Part shown: piece by piece, positions 25,499 through 34,000 of the stretch
How positions within the stretch are numbered: the first letter of the stretch is position 1
How the letters are laid out: every line of letters starts with the position of its first letter
Translations under genes and position numbers: made by a program
The notes under the pieces: model-generated
Told to the model about the DNA's origin: nothing
Database searches by the model: none
The model's input: only the letters and a program-made list of their open reading frames with translations
Origin: Eubacterium sp.
GTDB taxonomy: Bacteria; Bacillota; Clostridia; Lachnospirales; Lachnospiraceae
DNA: 35,361 bases
Assembly: GCA_024692605.1 (NCBI GenBank)
Contig: JAILMQ010000234.1
Location: forward strand, 1-35,361
Direction: 5' to 3'

Positions 25499-25879
25499 TT
25501 ATTCTGAAAAATCTATTCCGGATACTCTTACATTTACAACGTCACATTCCAGACCTGTCATTGTATAAAGTGACTGCTTTACCTTCTTCTGAATAGATGT
25601 TGAAACATCCACGATATTGTAGCCGTACTTTATCTCAACAGATACAGCAACTCTAAGCTTATTCTCATCATAGACCACTCTTATGCCCTTTGAAAGACTC
25701 TTCTTTCCCAGCATGGCGATAAGATCTCTGGTAATATCGCCGGTAAGCTTAGACACTCCATCAACCTCAGTAACAGCCAGAGCAACTATACTGGTAACAA
25801 CATAATCCGCTAACTGGATAATGCCCTCTCCCTCATCACTCTGAATAACGAAAATATTCTCCTTGATATTATCAGCCAT
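25499..25879 (-). CDS. Asp23/Gls24 family envelope stress protein
   Basis: The protein has 126 residues and an Asp23 domain over most of its length: GIIQLADYVVTSIVALAVTEVDGVSKL, then LSKGIRVVYDENKLRVAVSVEIKYGYNI and a C-terminal amphipathic strand-helix. Asp23/YloU-type proteins are cytosolic and associate with the envelope stress response. It is the first gene of the long housekeeping operon, as in other Clostridia. AGGAGT lies about 10 nt before the ATG. The promoter must lie in 25880-25979, but I see no convincing hexamer pair. Confidence 0.92.
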   Translation of the reverse strand: MADNIKENIFVIQSDEGEGIIQLADYVVTSIVALAVTEVDGVSKLTGDITRDLIAMLGKKSLSKGIRVVYDENKLRVAVSVEIKYGYNIVDVSTSIQKKVKQSLYTMTGLECDVVNVRVSGIDFSE

Positions 25880-25979
25880 AATAAAATCACTCCTATTTTT
25901 CTATCATAATTCATCGTTAGATTACATAGTTTCACACTGCGAATCAGAAGTAAATCACAGATACCAACATAATACCAAA

Positions 25980-26013
25980 AAAGAGCGATTTTCACAATAG
26001 AAAACCGCTCTTT
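25980..26013 (-). terminator. Rho-independent terminator after the NCS1 permease
   Basis: On the minus strand, AAAGAGCGGTTTTC pairs with GAAAATCGCTCTTT as a 14-bp stem with one G-T wobble and a 6-nt loop, followed by a run of T. It starts 37 nt after the permease stop and ends the licCA-like operon before the asp23 gene. Confidence 0.9.
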
Positions 26014-26050
26014 TATATAATATTGAAAAACTATCCAATAACCCACAAAT

Positions 26051-27481
26051 TTACACTATATCCAGACTGTTTCTGTCCCTGAGCATATACTTCTTAAGAG
26101 GAGTAAGACTTGCCAGCCAGTAAAGCAGTCCACCAGATATTGCTGTAAATCCACTTCCGGTTGTAACCATAAAAATATTACTCTTTATAGCTCCGTTTAC
26201 AGGATTGTATACAAAAAGTATTCCGAGAACAAATGCAATCAGCATACATCCTAATCCAACAAAATTAAATCCATTATTAAACTTATATTCATCATGATCA
26301 TCAAGGTAGTATAAACCTCTAAGAGATATCTTCCTCTTCTTTACTATCAGATAATCCACCACCGTCATACCAATTATAGGTCCCTGGATATAAGCCGCAC
26401 AAGAGATAAAGGAACCGAAGTTATCCATTACCCAGCCCCATACTGTAAGAGCACTTACATAAAACATGGCTATAATAACAAGCGTCTTATATCTGATATT
26501 CGGAAGTCCTCCCTTTACTATCATGCAGTTTACATATGAACCTGTACCCTGCGTACCAATATTAGCAAATGCAACAAGAAGCAGACTGAGAAGTGAGAAT
26601 CCGGGACCGGCAAGTTTTGCAAGCATAGTTGTTGGATCTGATTCATAATATCCATACTTAACAAACATTGCCAGCGCCATAACACCACCTGCCGCAACAA
26701 AGAATGGTGCTACTACTCCATATGCAAGTGATGTAGCCCAGTAACCACTTCTTTCTGTCTTTGCAAGTCTAGGCATAACAAGTGCCTGGGTAGACCAGGA
26801 AAATGCAAATGCTACATTTCCTTCTGCAGAAAGCATAAAACGACCTAAAGGACTGCTATATAATGAATCATCAGGAACGACTTTATTGATATCCCCAATA
26901 GGAACAGAAGTAAAGCAGATAATAACGATTATGATACCTACTGCCAGAAGTGCTGTAACCAGAAAACGGTTTGTCCACTTTATAACTTCAGGTCCACCTA
27001 AAGCAATAAGCGTTCCAAGAATAACACATAAGACACCCAAAACCGGTTTCCATATACTGGGATTTAATGCTATTCCGAAGCCTCCGAGAAGGTTGATCAT
27101 GGAGGATGCAAAAAGCTGTGAATCTACTGCATACCATCCAAAATTCGCCATACTTATGACGGTTGCAAATATGGCAACACCCTTAATGCCCAGAACAGAT
27201 CTAAGCCATATCCATAGATCGATACCATATCTCACTGCAAAAAGAATAGGGATACACTCTATAAGTATCCATACAATATTAAAACAGAATATATTGATAA
27301 GCATCTGTTTAAAGCTGAGATACTGTGCAACATATGCTCCCTGGGTGTAACACCATGTTGCTATTGAAAAACCACTTGTGGCAAGGAACAGATCAATAAA
27401 AGAATACTGTCTGTCCTTTTTCAGCATCGGCACAGCACCGGTTATTGTTTCCTGTTTGATATAATCAGAATGTGCACTCAT
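26051..27481 (-). CDS. NCS1-family permease (cytosine/purine-type fold)
   Basis: The protein has 476 residues and about twelve membrane spans. Near the N-terminus, DLFLATSGFSIATWCYTQGAYVAQYLS resembles the NCS1 substrate and cation site region. FGWYAVDSQLFASSMINLLGG, FSWSTQALVMPRLAKTERSGYW and AYIQGPIIGMTVVDYLIVKKRK also fit the family. Known members carry cytosine, purines, uracil, allantoin, hydantoins or thiamine precursors, so the substrate is open. The context (kinase-nucleotidyltransferase fusion) suggests an amine-bearing alcohol or a pyrimidine-like compound. The ATG overlaps the upstream 60-residue gene by 1 nt (TGATG), so the two are coupled. A terminator follows. Confidence 0.88.
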   Translation of the reverse strand: MSAHSDYIKQETITGAVPMLKKDRQYSFIDLFLATSGFSIATWCYTQGAYVAQYLSFKQMLINIFCFNIVWILIECIPILFAVRYGIDLWIWLRSVLGIKGVAIFATVISMANFGWYAVDSQLFASSMINLLGGFGIALNPSIWKPVLGVLCVILGTLIALGGPEVIKWTNRFLVTALLAVGIIIVIICFTSVPIGDINKVVPDDSLYSSPLGRFMLSAEGNVAFAFSWSTQALVMPRLAKTERSGYWATSLAYGVVAPFFVAAGGVMALAMFVKYGYYESDPTTMLAKLAGPGFSLLSLLLVAFANIGTQGTGSYVNCMIVKGGLPNIRYKTLVIIAMFYVSALTVWGWVMDNFGSFISCAAYIQGPIIGMTVVDYLIVKKRKISLRGLYYLDDHDEYKFNNGFNFVGLGCMLIAFVLGILFVYNPVNGAIKSNIFMVTTGSGFTAISGGLLYWLASLTPLKKYMLRDRNSLDIV

Positions 27482-27663
27482 CAGTTAATTACCCCCACCA
27501 TACATAAAACTATTAAAACCAGTGAGATAACAACACCCACTACAATACCAATAACATCTCCCTTCCCAATCTTCTTCGGGAATTCGTATGATGGATCACT
27601 CATCTCATTAAGACGTTTAGACGTCTCTTCCTGTATAAGCACCTCAATATTTTCTTCACTCAT
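27481..27663 (-). CDS. 60-residue single-pass membrane protein
   Basis: An acidic N-terminal part (MSEENIEVLIQEETSKRLNE) is followed by a short basic patch (FPKKIGKGD, about 28-36) and one hydrophobic helix (VIGIVVGVVISLVLIVLCMVGVI, about 37-59). There is no cleavage-like motif. AAGGAGAAG precedes the ATG at a good distance, so it is a real gene. It is 36 nt after the licC-licA-like gene and its TGA overlaps the permease ATG. The likely topology is N-in by the positive-inside rule. It looks like a small accessory subunit or stabiliser of the permease. I know of no family for it. Confidence 0.8.
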   Translation of the reverse strand: MSEENIEVLIQEETSKRLNEMSDPSYEFPKKIGKGDVIGIVVGVVISLVLIVLCMVGVIN

Positions 27664-27699
27664 TATACTTCTCCTTAATACTTATTTATATTTAAGTCA

Positions 27700-29463
27700 T
27701 TAGTTATACATTTCAAGACCAATCATTGTATAATCTAATGAACTCTTATACCATAAATACTGCCACTCTCCCACCGGATTACCTACTGTATCCTGATATA
27801 TTGACCAGATATACCAATAGAAAGATAATACAGCAACATAGCCCACATAATGAGCCAGTTCTCCACTTTCCGGTTCATGACGCAGATATCTTTTTATAAT
27901 ATCCTTAGCCTCATCATATGTATAATCCGAACAGGCGATAAATGTACCCAAATCACTTGCCGGATCAGCCATTCCGCTGTATTCCCAATCTATAAGATAC
28001 ATCTTTCCGGATTTATCTATAAGGAAGTTGGGATCGTAGCAATCCGAATGACATAAACACGGGCTTACATTATCAGCATCAAGATAATCCTTAAGCTTAT
28101 GAATATCTGATAGCATTTGGGTCAGTTCCTCAGTTTTTCTGCTCTGAGGAAGTCTTTCATAGAAATTATTAATCTCAGTAAAAATATCAAACTTAAATCC
28201 CGTATCTTCCCCACAGTTATGCAGCTTTCTTACCATATCAAGTGCAGTATCAACTTCCTTGTCATTATGATAATCCAGTGTTCTTGCATCTTCTACAAAT
28301 TCAGATATCTTCCAGCCCTTTTCAGAATCTATATAGATAAATGTATCATCCAGTCCAAGCGACTTGGCAATATGCATGGAACTCGCTTCACTTTCTCTGT
28401 TAATATAATTTTCTGTTCCTGCTCCCGGATGTCTGTATACGTATTTTTTATCCTTTACCAGGAAGGAAAAGGAGGAATTAGTAAGTCCATTTTTAATCGG
28501 TTCTATCCTATGTATATCCTTTTTATCACATTTTAAAACCTTACATATATTATCCATTATGGTTGAGTTAATATTGGATATATAGTTTTCATCAAACTGT
28601 CTCAGTTCATCGAGAGAATCAAACTCGTAAATCACCCCATCTTTATATTTTCTTATATAAATATCCAGTTCACCCAGATGAGCCTTTAGAAAGTTCTCCC
28701 ACAGATTTTCTTTTACTTCAGCAAGATGATACTCAGCTTTTAATAATCTTTTGAATACCCCGGAAAATGCGCGATCAAAATATGCATGACCTATCATATA
28801 CCAGGAGTCCCTTCCTCCATATAAAACATCTGTAATCTTATCAGAATTATCTGTTACAAGAAGATATTCATCCGTTTCTCCATCACAGTATTGTGCGGAA
28901 TAATACGCTCTATAGACATATGGTTCAAAAACATTTTCTGTAAAATAATTATCAGAGGAACATATATATGTATTGTCGAGCTGGTCTAATACTCTTATTA
29001 ACGTTGAGGTATTGTTATAACGAAAATAATCTTCGTTGATTACAATTTTTACACCATATTTTTCTGCCAGATAAAAAAGTTTATCCTGCATATAACCTAC
29101 AACAACAGTAATGTCATTTATTCCTGCATCATGAAGCTGGTTTATCTCCCTTTCAATAAGTTTTTCTCCCCGAACATTAATTAAAGCTTTGGGATTTTCA
29201 AAGGAAAGAGGTGCAAACCTAGTGCTCATGCCTGCTGCCATAATGACAGCATTTTTTACTTTATATGGTTTCAGAGCATTTAAGCCCTCTTCGGTGAGCC
29301 TGTAATCCTGATTAATAAGCCTCTCTTCCTTTAATTCATTAAGGACTGAATTGACCTTACCCAATGAAAAGTCAGTCGCTTCAGCAATTTTCCTTTGGGT
29401 AATGGATTCATTTTTAATTTTTAAAAGACTAAATAAAACATTAAATTGATTTTTGTTTATCAT
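27700..29463 (-). CDS. wHTH + CTP-type nucleotidyltransferase + choline-kinase-like fusion (LicC-LicA type)
   Basis: The 587 residues hold three domains. Residues 1-68 are a MarR/DeoR-like winged helix (ESITQRKIAEATDFSLGKV). Residues 71-290 are a nucleotidyltransferase with the NTP loop AAGMSTRFAPLSFENPKAL (76-94), VVVGY, NNTSTLIRVL and CSSDNYF. Residues about 300-587 are a choline/ethanolamine kinase-like domain with KNGLTNSSFSFLV (324-336), the catalytic HSDCYDPNF (H472, D474, N479) and the metal-binding LIDWEYSGMADPASDLGTF (D492). It should phosphorylate a small alcohol and activate it with CTP. LicCA fusions are known from Treponema denticola; the added DNA-binding domain suggests self-regulation. 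TGAGGA precedes the ATG. Choline is the likeliest substrate but is not proven. Confidence 0.85.
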   Translation of the reverse strand: MINKNQFNVLFSLLKIKNESITQRKIAEATDFSLGKVNSVLNELKEERLINQDYRLTEEGLNALKPYKVKNAVIMAAGMSTRFAPLSFENPKALINVRGEKLIEREINQLHDAGINDITVVVGYMQDKLFYLAEKYGVKIVINEDYFRYNNTSTLIRVLDQLDNTYICSSDNYFTENVFEPYVYRAYYSAQYCDGETDEYLLVTDNSDKITDVLYGGRDSWYMIGHAYFDRAFSGVFKRLLKAEYHLAEVKENLWENFLKAHLGELDIYIRKYKDGVIYEFDSLDELRQFDENYISNINSTIMDNICKVLKCDKKDIHRIEPIKNGLTNSSFSFLVKDKKYVYRHPGAGTENYINRESEASSMHIAKSLGLDDTFIYIDSEKGWKISEFVEDARTLDYHNDKEVDTALDMVRKLHNCGEDTGFKFDIFTEINNFYERLPQSRKTEELTQMLSDIHKLKDYLDADNVSPCLCHSDCYDPNFLIDKSGKMYLIDWEYSGMADPASDLGTFIACSDYTYDEAKDIIKRYLRHEPESGELAHYVGYVAVLSFYWYIWSIYQDTVGNPVGEWQYLWYKSSLDYTMIGLEMYN

Positions 29464-29520
29464 ATCGTCCTCATACTTAACCTATATAATATTTATCTTT
29501 ATTCAAAAGATTATTGTATT

Positions 29521-29528
29521 TTGTTCAA
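29521..29528. promoter_or_regulatory. Candidate operator half 1 (TTGTTCAA)
   Basis: TTGTTCAA on the plus strand lies downstream of the -10 of the lic-like promoter, 23 nt from its inverted partner at 29552-29559. It is itself an imperfect dyad (TTG-NN-CAA). Confidence 0.45.
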
Positions 29529-29540
29529 CTCATATAGAAT

Positions 29541-29568
29541 ATTATAAAACATTGAACAACGATGTCAA
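29541..29568 (-). promoter_or_regulatory. Predicted promoter of the licCA-like operon
   Basis: On the minus strand, a consensus TTGACA (29563-29568), a 16-nt spacer and a consensus TATAAT (29541-29546) form a strong sigma-A promoter. Transcription would start near 29534, leaving a leader of about 70 nt before the fusion gene. Confidence 0.75.
29552..29559. promoter_or_regulatory. Candidate operator half 2 (TTGAACAA)
   Basis: TTGAACAA on the plus strand lies between the -35 and -10 boxes and is the inverted copy of the site at 29521-29528. A protein bound at both would occlude the -10. Confidence 0.45.
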
Positions 29569-29573
29569 TAAAC

Positions 29574-29616
29574 AAAAAGAAGAGCCTTTTCCTTTATGTG
29601 AAAACACTCTTCTTTT
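29574..29616 (-). terminator. Terminator after the CDP-glycerol transferase gene
   Basis: On the minus strand, AAAAGAAGAG pairs with CTCTTCTTTT across a 22-nt loop and is followed by T residues. It is the only stem between the transferase stop (29639) and the licCA-like promoter. The A-rich 5' arm would also let it work in the other direction. Confidence 0.75.
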
Positions 29617-29638
29617 AGCTTTTGTATCTTTAATTCCA

Positions 29639-30913
29639 CTAATTCAACTGTAACTCTGCATCTTCTACTTTTTCATTAAGAGTTTCCAGCTTTTTCATTA
29701 CATAATCAACTGTTCTTACAGTTCCTTCACCCATATGACACCAGGTCTCATTTCTCGCCTGTTCACGACCTTTGCTAAACTTTTCACTACTGATTGTATT
29801 ATCAATTATTGTCTTTATATCCTCAAAGTTATCTTCATTCAGAACCTGACCTATTTCAGGAAGAATCTTAAAGGTCCAGAGTTCGTCATCCACCCAGCAG
29901 GCATCATATGGAGATTTATCAAACTCAGTATCTGTATATATAACAGGTTTATTAAATACAAGGGTATAATCGAAGATTACACCTGAAAAATCAGAAATAA
30001 GAATATCAGAATTCATAAGGGAATTAAAGTTATCACTTTCTCTATCCCATTTGAAATTGTCGTTTTCAGGGAACTTACTCATAAGCTCATCCATCATATC
30101 CTTTTCTGAAGTATAAGACTGTGGATGTGGTCTTACGATAATGTTATATCCTGTATCAATGAGCAGTTCAATAAACTTTGCACCATACTTGGATAATATA
30201 CCACTTTTACCCCAGGACGGAGCAAGAAGTACGGTAGGCTTTTTCTTTTCAGAAGAACCAGACTCTTTTTTAGCCGCCAGCTCCTTATCAAGCCTCTTCT
30301 TCATCTCATCCATATAAGGAATACCAACGATTTCCAGTTCTTTCTCTGGAAGATTTCTAAGCTTCTCAATATCTCTGATCTGCTTTATCTGATACTTACC
30401 GGATAATAGAATCGCATCATAATAGTCTATTCCAAACATTCTATATAGAATAATATCACTGGAGGCATGAGGAATATGTATATAGTATTCCACATCTCTT
30501 GAACGCTTCCACTGGAAAACATCCAGACTAGGTGTTGTAGATAATACAACCTTTGCGTTAAGGTTATTAAGTTTGGCAAAGGCTTTATTACCCTCACCTA
30601 TATACATGCACTCTATATTTTCATATTTCTTACTAAGGGCAGGATCATCCTCAGAAGCTGTCATGAAAATAACCTTCTGTCCTCTTTTTTCAAATTCATC
30701 ACAGATAGGTTCAAAAACATTCCAGTATCTTTTATGATCAGAAAAAATAACTATATCTTGTTTGTCAGAGTCTCCGCCTGCATCTTTTCCTCCTGAAATC
30801 CACATTTTAAACTTCATAAAGAAGTTTCTAAGAAAATAAAATGCAGCACCTAACACACCAAGTAATATTGTAAAAAGCATACTCCCGGTTCCGGGATCAA
30901 TATAAAGTATCAT
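29639..30913 (-). CDS. CDP-glycerol glycerophosphotransferase-family protein
   Basis: The 424 residues have an N-terminal membrane helix (about 12-31) followed by a GT-B-like glycerophosphotransferase domain (about 55-405). HIPHASSD stands where TagF/TagB have WHGT, LLAPSWGKSG matches the APTWR region, IIVRPHPQS supplies the HP motif, and DILISDFSGVIFDYTLVFNKPVIY matches the SDYSSVMFD signature. TagB/TagF relatives build or prime poly(glycerol/ribitol phosphate) wall polymers from CDP-alcohols at the inner membrane. The HGT-to-HAS change may mean another acceptor or donor. AAGGAAGAG precedes the ATG. Terminators lie on both sides, so it is probably monocistronic. The neighbouring LicCA-like operon, which should also make a CDP-alcohol, supports a cell-envelope role. 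Confidence 0.85.
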   Translation of the reverse strand: MILYIDPGTGSMLFTILLGVLGAAFYFLRNFFMKFKMWISGGKDAGGDSDKQDIVIFSDHKRYWNVFEPICDEFEKRGQKVIFMTASEDDPALSKKYENIECMYIGEGNKAFAKLNNLNAKVVLSTTPSLDVFQWKRSRDVEYYIHIPHASSDIILYRMFGIDYYDAILLSGKYQIKQIRDIEKLRNLPEKELEIVGIPYMDEMKKRLDKELAAKKESGSSEKKKPTVLLAPSWGKSGILSKYGAKFIELLIDTGYNIIVRPHPQSYTSEKDMMDELMSKFPENDNFKWDRESDNFNSLMNSDILISDFSGVIFDYTLVFNKPVIYTDTEFDKSPYDACWVDDELWTFKILPEIGQVLNEDNFEDIKTIIDNTISSEKFSKGREQARNETWCHMGEGTVRTVDYVMKKLETLNEKVEDAELQLN

Positions 30914-30937
30914 AAACTCATCTCTTCCTTTAGTTTA

Positions 30938-30966
30938 TTTATATCAATAGCAGTAGACTATCACAA
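30938..30966 (-). promoter_or_regulatory. Possible promoter of the CDP-glycerol transferase gene
   Basis: On the minus strand, TTGTGA (30961-30966), a 17-nt spacer and TATAAA (30938-30943) lie right after the upstream terminator. The predicted start is only about 18 nt from the ATG, so the leader barely holds the ribosome site; treat as tentative. Confidence 0.35.
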
Positions 30967-30967
30967 A

Positions 30968-30996
30968 ATAGGACAGGGAGCAAGCCCCTGTCCTAT
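30968..30996 (-). terminator. Terminator after the LRR/Ig surface protein gene
   Basis: ATAGGACAGGG and its exact reverse complement form an 11-bp stem with a 7-nt loop, followed on the minus strand by TTTTG. It starts 30 nt after the surface-protein stop codon. Confidence 0.9.
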
Positions 30997-31026
30997 AATA
31001 CTTCTTAGTATATAAGTCACAATATA

Positions 31027-34000
31027 CTATTTTGTAACTTTTGCCTTCTTTGGAAGACCAGACTTCTTAAGCATCTTCTTGTAAGCTTTAAGCTTCTTCT
31101 TTGGACACTTAAACTTAGCACCCTTCTTGATTGTCTTAAATGCCTTAGCTCCGACCTTCTTAAGCTTTGTAGTCTTGAATGTTACAAGCTTCAGTTTTGA
31201 ACATCCGGCAAAGGCCTGCTTACCAATAGTTTTTACACTCTTAGGAATAACTATCTTAGTAAGTGACTTACAATTTTTGAATGCAAAGTTTCCAATTGTA
31301 GTAACTTTAGCTCCAATTGTAACAGTCTTAAGCTTTGTACATCCGTCAAATGCATTTGCACCAATGGTTGTAACATTAGCGCCTATAACAACCTTAGTAA
31401 TCTTTGTATTACCCTTGAATGCACCAGGCTTAATAGATGTTACAGGAATTGTCTTACCGCCAACACTTACTGTTGCAGGAATTGTTACAGCACCTGCTGC
31501 CACTACTGAACCTTCATAGGTTGCAGACTTACCATCACTATTAACTCTAACCTTAGCATCTCCTGAAACTGCTGTTGAACCAGGATCTCCAGGATTAACC
31601 TTCTTGGTTACAACAACCTTACAATAAGCCTTTTCACCACCAGGTACACTCTTAGCTGTAATTTCTGTTTCACCAACCTTTACACCCGTGATCACACCAT
31701 TTGCATCAACCTTGGCAATAGAAGGATCATCACTTATATATTCAACTAATTCATCAGATGTAGAAGGAGTCTTAGTAACCTTTGTTGCAACTGTAGAACC
31801 AGCCATAACTGTGTATGTTTCCTTAGCGAACGCAAGTTCTTCTATCTTAATTCCAATAACTCTTACTGTGTAGATAGCTTTAAGTCCACTTGCTGTCACA
31901 CATTCAATTGTAGTTTCACCGGTCTTAAGTCCCTTATAGTAACACTTCTTAGTTGAAACACATGACCTTCCATAAGTTCCCTCATCATCAGTTGCACTAA
32001 CCTGAATAATAGTAGGATCTTTAACGGTAAATGTAACCTCTTCGTGACTATCTTCCGGTGCTATGATAAGTCCTTCATCCGCATCTTCTTCTGTTGTAAT
32101 ACTAATTGAATGAATTTCATCTTTGTAAACTGCATCCTTGTCCTTATTGAATAACAAACTAGTTGCCTTCTTGGTTACTGTTACATAATAATAATCATCT
32201 TCACCACTAAGAACACCTTCAGCATAAATTCTAGTTTCTCCCGCTGCTACAGCAGTTACTTTTCCTGTTGAAGGATCAACCGTTGCAATGCTAGGATCAT
32301 TACTGCTATAAACTATCTTTTCTGTAGAATCAGCAGGAACTATTGTAGCAGTATTAGCTCTGCTTTCTCCTTCATAAAGTGTAATATCCTCTGTATCAAA
32401 ACGTATATCTGTAATAGGTTTTTCAACTACATTAATTGTTATCTGTGAGGTCGAACCATTCTTGGTACTTGCTGTCAGAACAGTAGAACCATTCTTAATT
32501 CCCGTAAAGTATATAGTATCCTGAGTAGAAGCAGATTTTCCGTAAACACCATCTCTGCTGGTTGAAACTTTTGCAATATTTGAATCTTCTACAGTAAATG
32601 TAACTATATCCTTACTTTCAACAGGAAGTCTTAAAAGTCCTTCCTTTTCATCTCTTGAGCTGACTATATCAATATAATCTTTGTCACCGGCTTCAATACT
32701 CAGCTCATTCTGAAGGAACTCAATTCCTTCTGACATCTCTATTACATTTATTTTTAATTCAGCCTTTTCACTTCCACTTGTAACAGTTGTCTTTCCAATC
32801 AGATAATCGTAATCAAGAAGAAGACCTTTCACAACAGCTATTCCATTATCATTTGATAAAGTCATTACTCCATCGTTATCATCAAGGCTCCAATCAACTG
32901 ATTGTGTAGCATACTTAGGAAGACAAACAGCTTTGAATCTGGATGTCTGATTCTGATATACAAAACCATTACCTTTACCATCGATGTATTCAGGATTACC
33001 GTCTTCGTCTACAGTTTCTGATTCAATACTAACGACAACCGGAGCCACTCCATCTGCAGGTTTCTTTACTCTGATAGAGAAGTCCTCACGTTCTGACTTA
33101 GTAGCTGACTCAAGATAAACATCTGCTTCGCCTTCACGAAGAGCCATTATCTCCAGTTCTCCCTTGGAAGGATCATTTGAAACTATGCTGATTATAGGAA
33201 GATTTTGCTCATTAAGGTTATTCTTTGTATAAACTATAAGATTATCTGTTCTGTCTGTGGCATCTCCATCTTCGTCATATTCATATGAATATTTAATAAC
33301 TTCAGTAGTACCGCTAGGTGTATCACTTTCCGGATTAGGCGCCTCAGGCATTTCAAAATAACTTATTCTCTTAGACTCTTCAATTCCAACTGAATCCATG
33401 TAGTATACAATATCATCAATTGGATTACAGATACTTACAGCAATCTTATTAATTTCAGCATTTTCTTTATTAGGTCCTACCCAAGCTTCAATTTCCTGAG
33501 CCGGAAGAGCCTTCTTGATTTCATACTGAGCAGCACTGTAAAGAACTCTTCCCTTTACATCCTTTTCATCTACTACTCCATCTTTGTTTGTATCTTCTAT
33601 CTCGTCACCGTCTTCATCAACCAGCCACTGTCTTACCTTTTTCAGTGCTTCAGTCTCTTCTGTCCAGTTAACATTCTCTGTAACATGGCCTTCTGCTTCT
33701 TCAGGAAGTCTAGGATCCACTGCTGCTACAAGTGTAAGCTTTCTTCCAACATAATCACCATTAATATAAAGTGTATCAGGAACGTTAGGGCGTCCACTTT
33801 CTACTACATGTCCCGGAGTTCCACTTGACATCTCAAAGAGTTTTTCTTCGAATCTGACTGATTCAGCGGGAACAGCCTTTATATCAAGAGGATACTCAAT
33901 ACTCATATTAATAGTTTTTTCTTCAAACTGAACATAAGCCGATACTATTGCATAAGCACCAGGATTACCTTCTGTACCTACAAATTCAGCGTCAGAGCCT

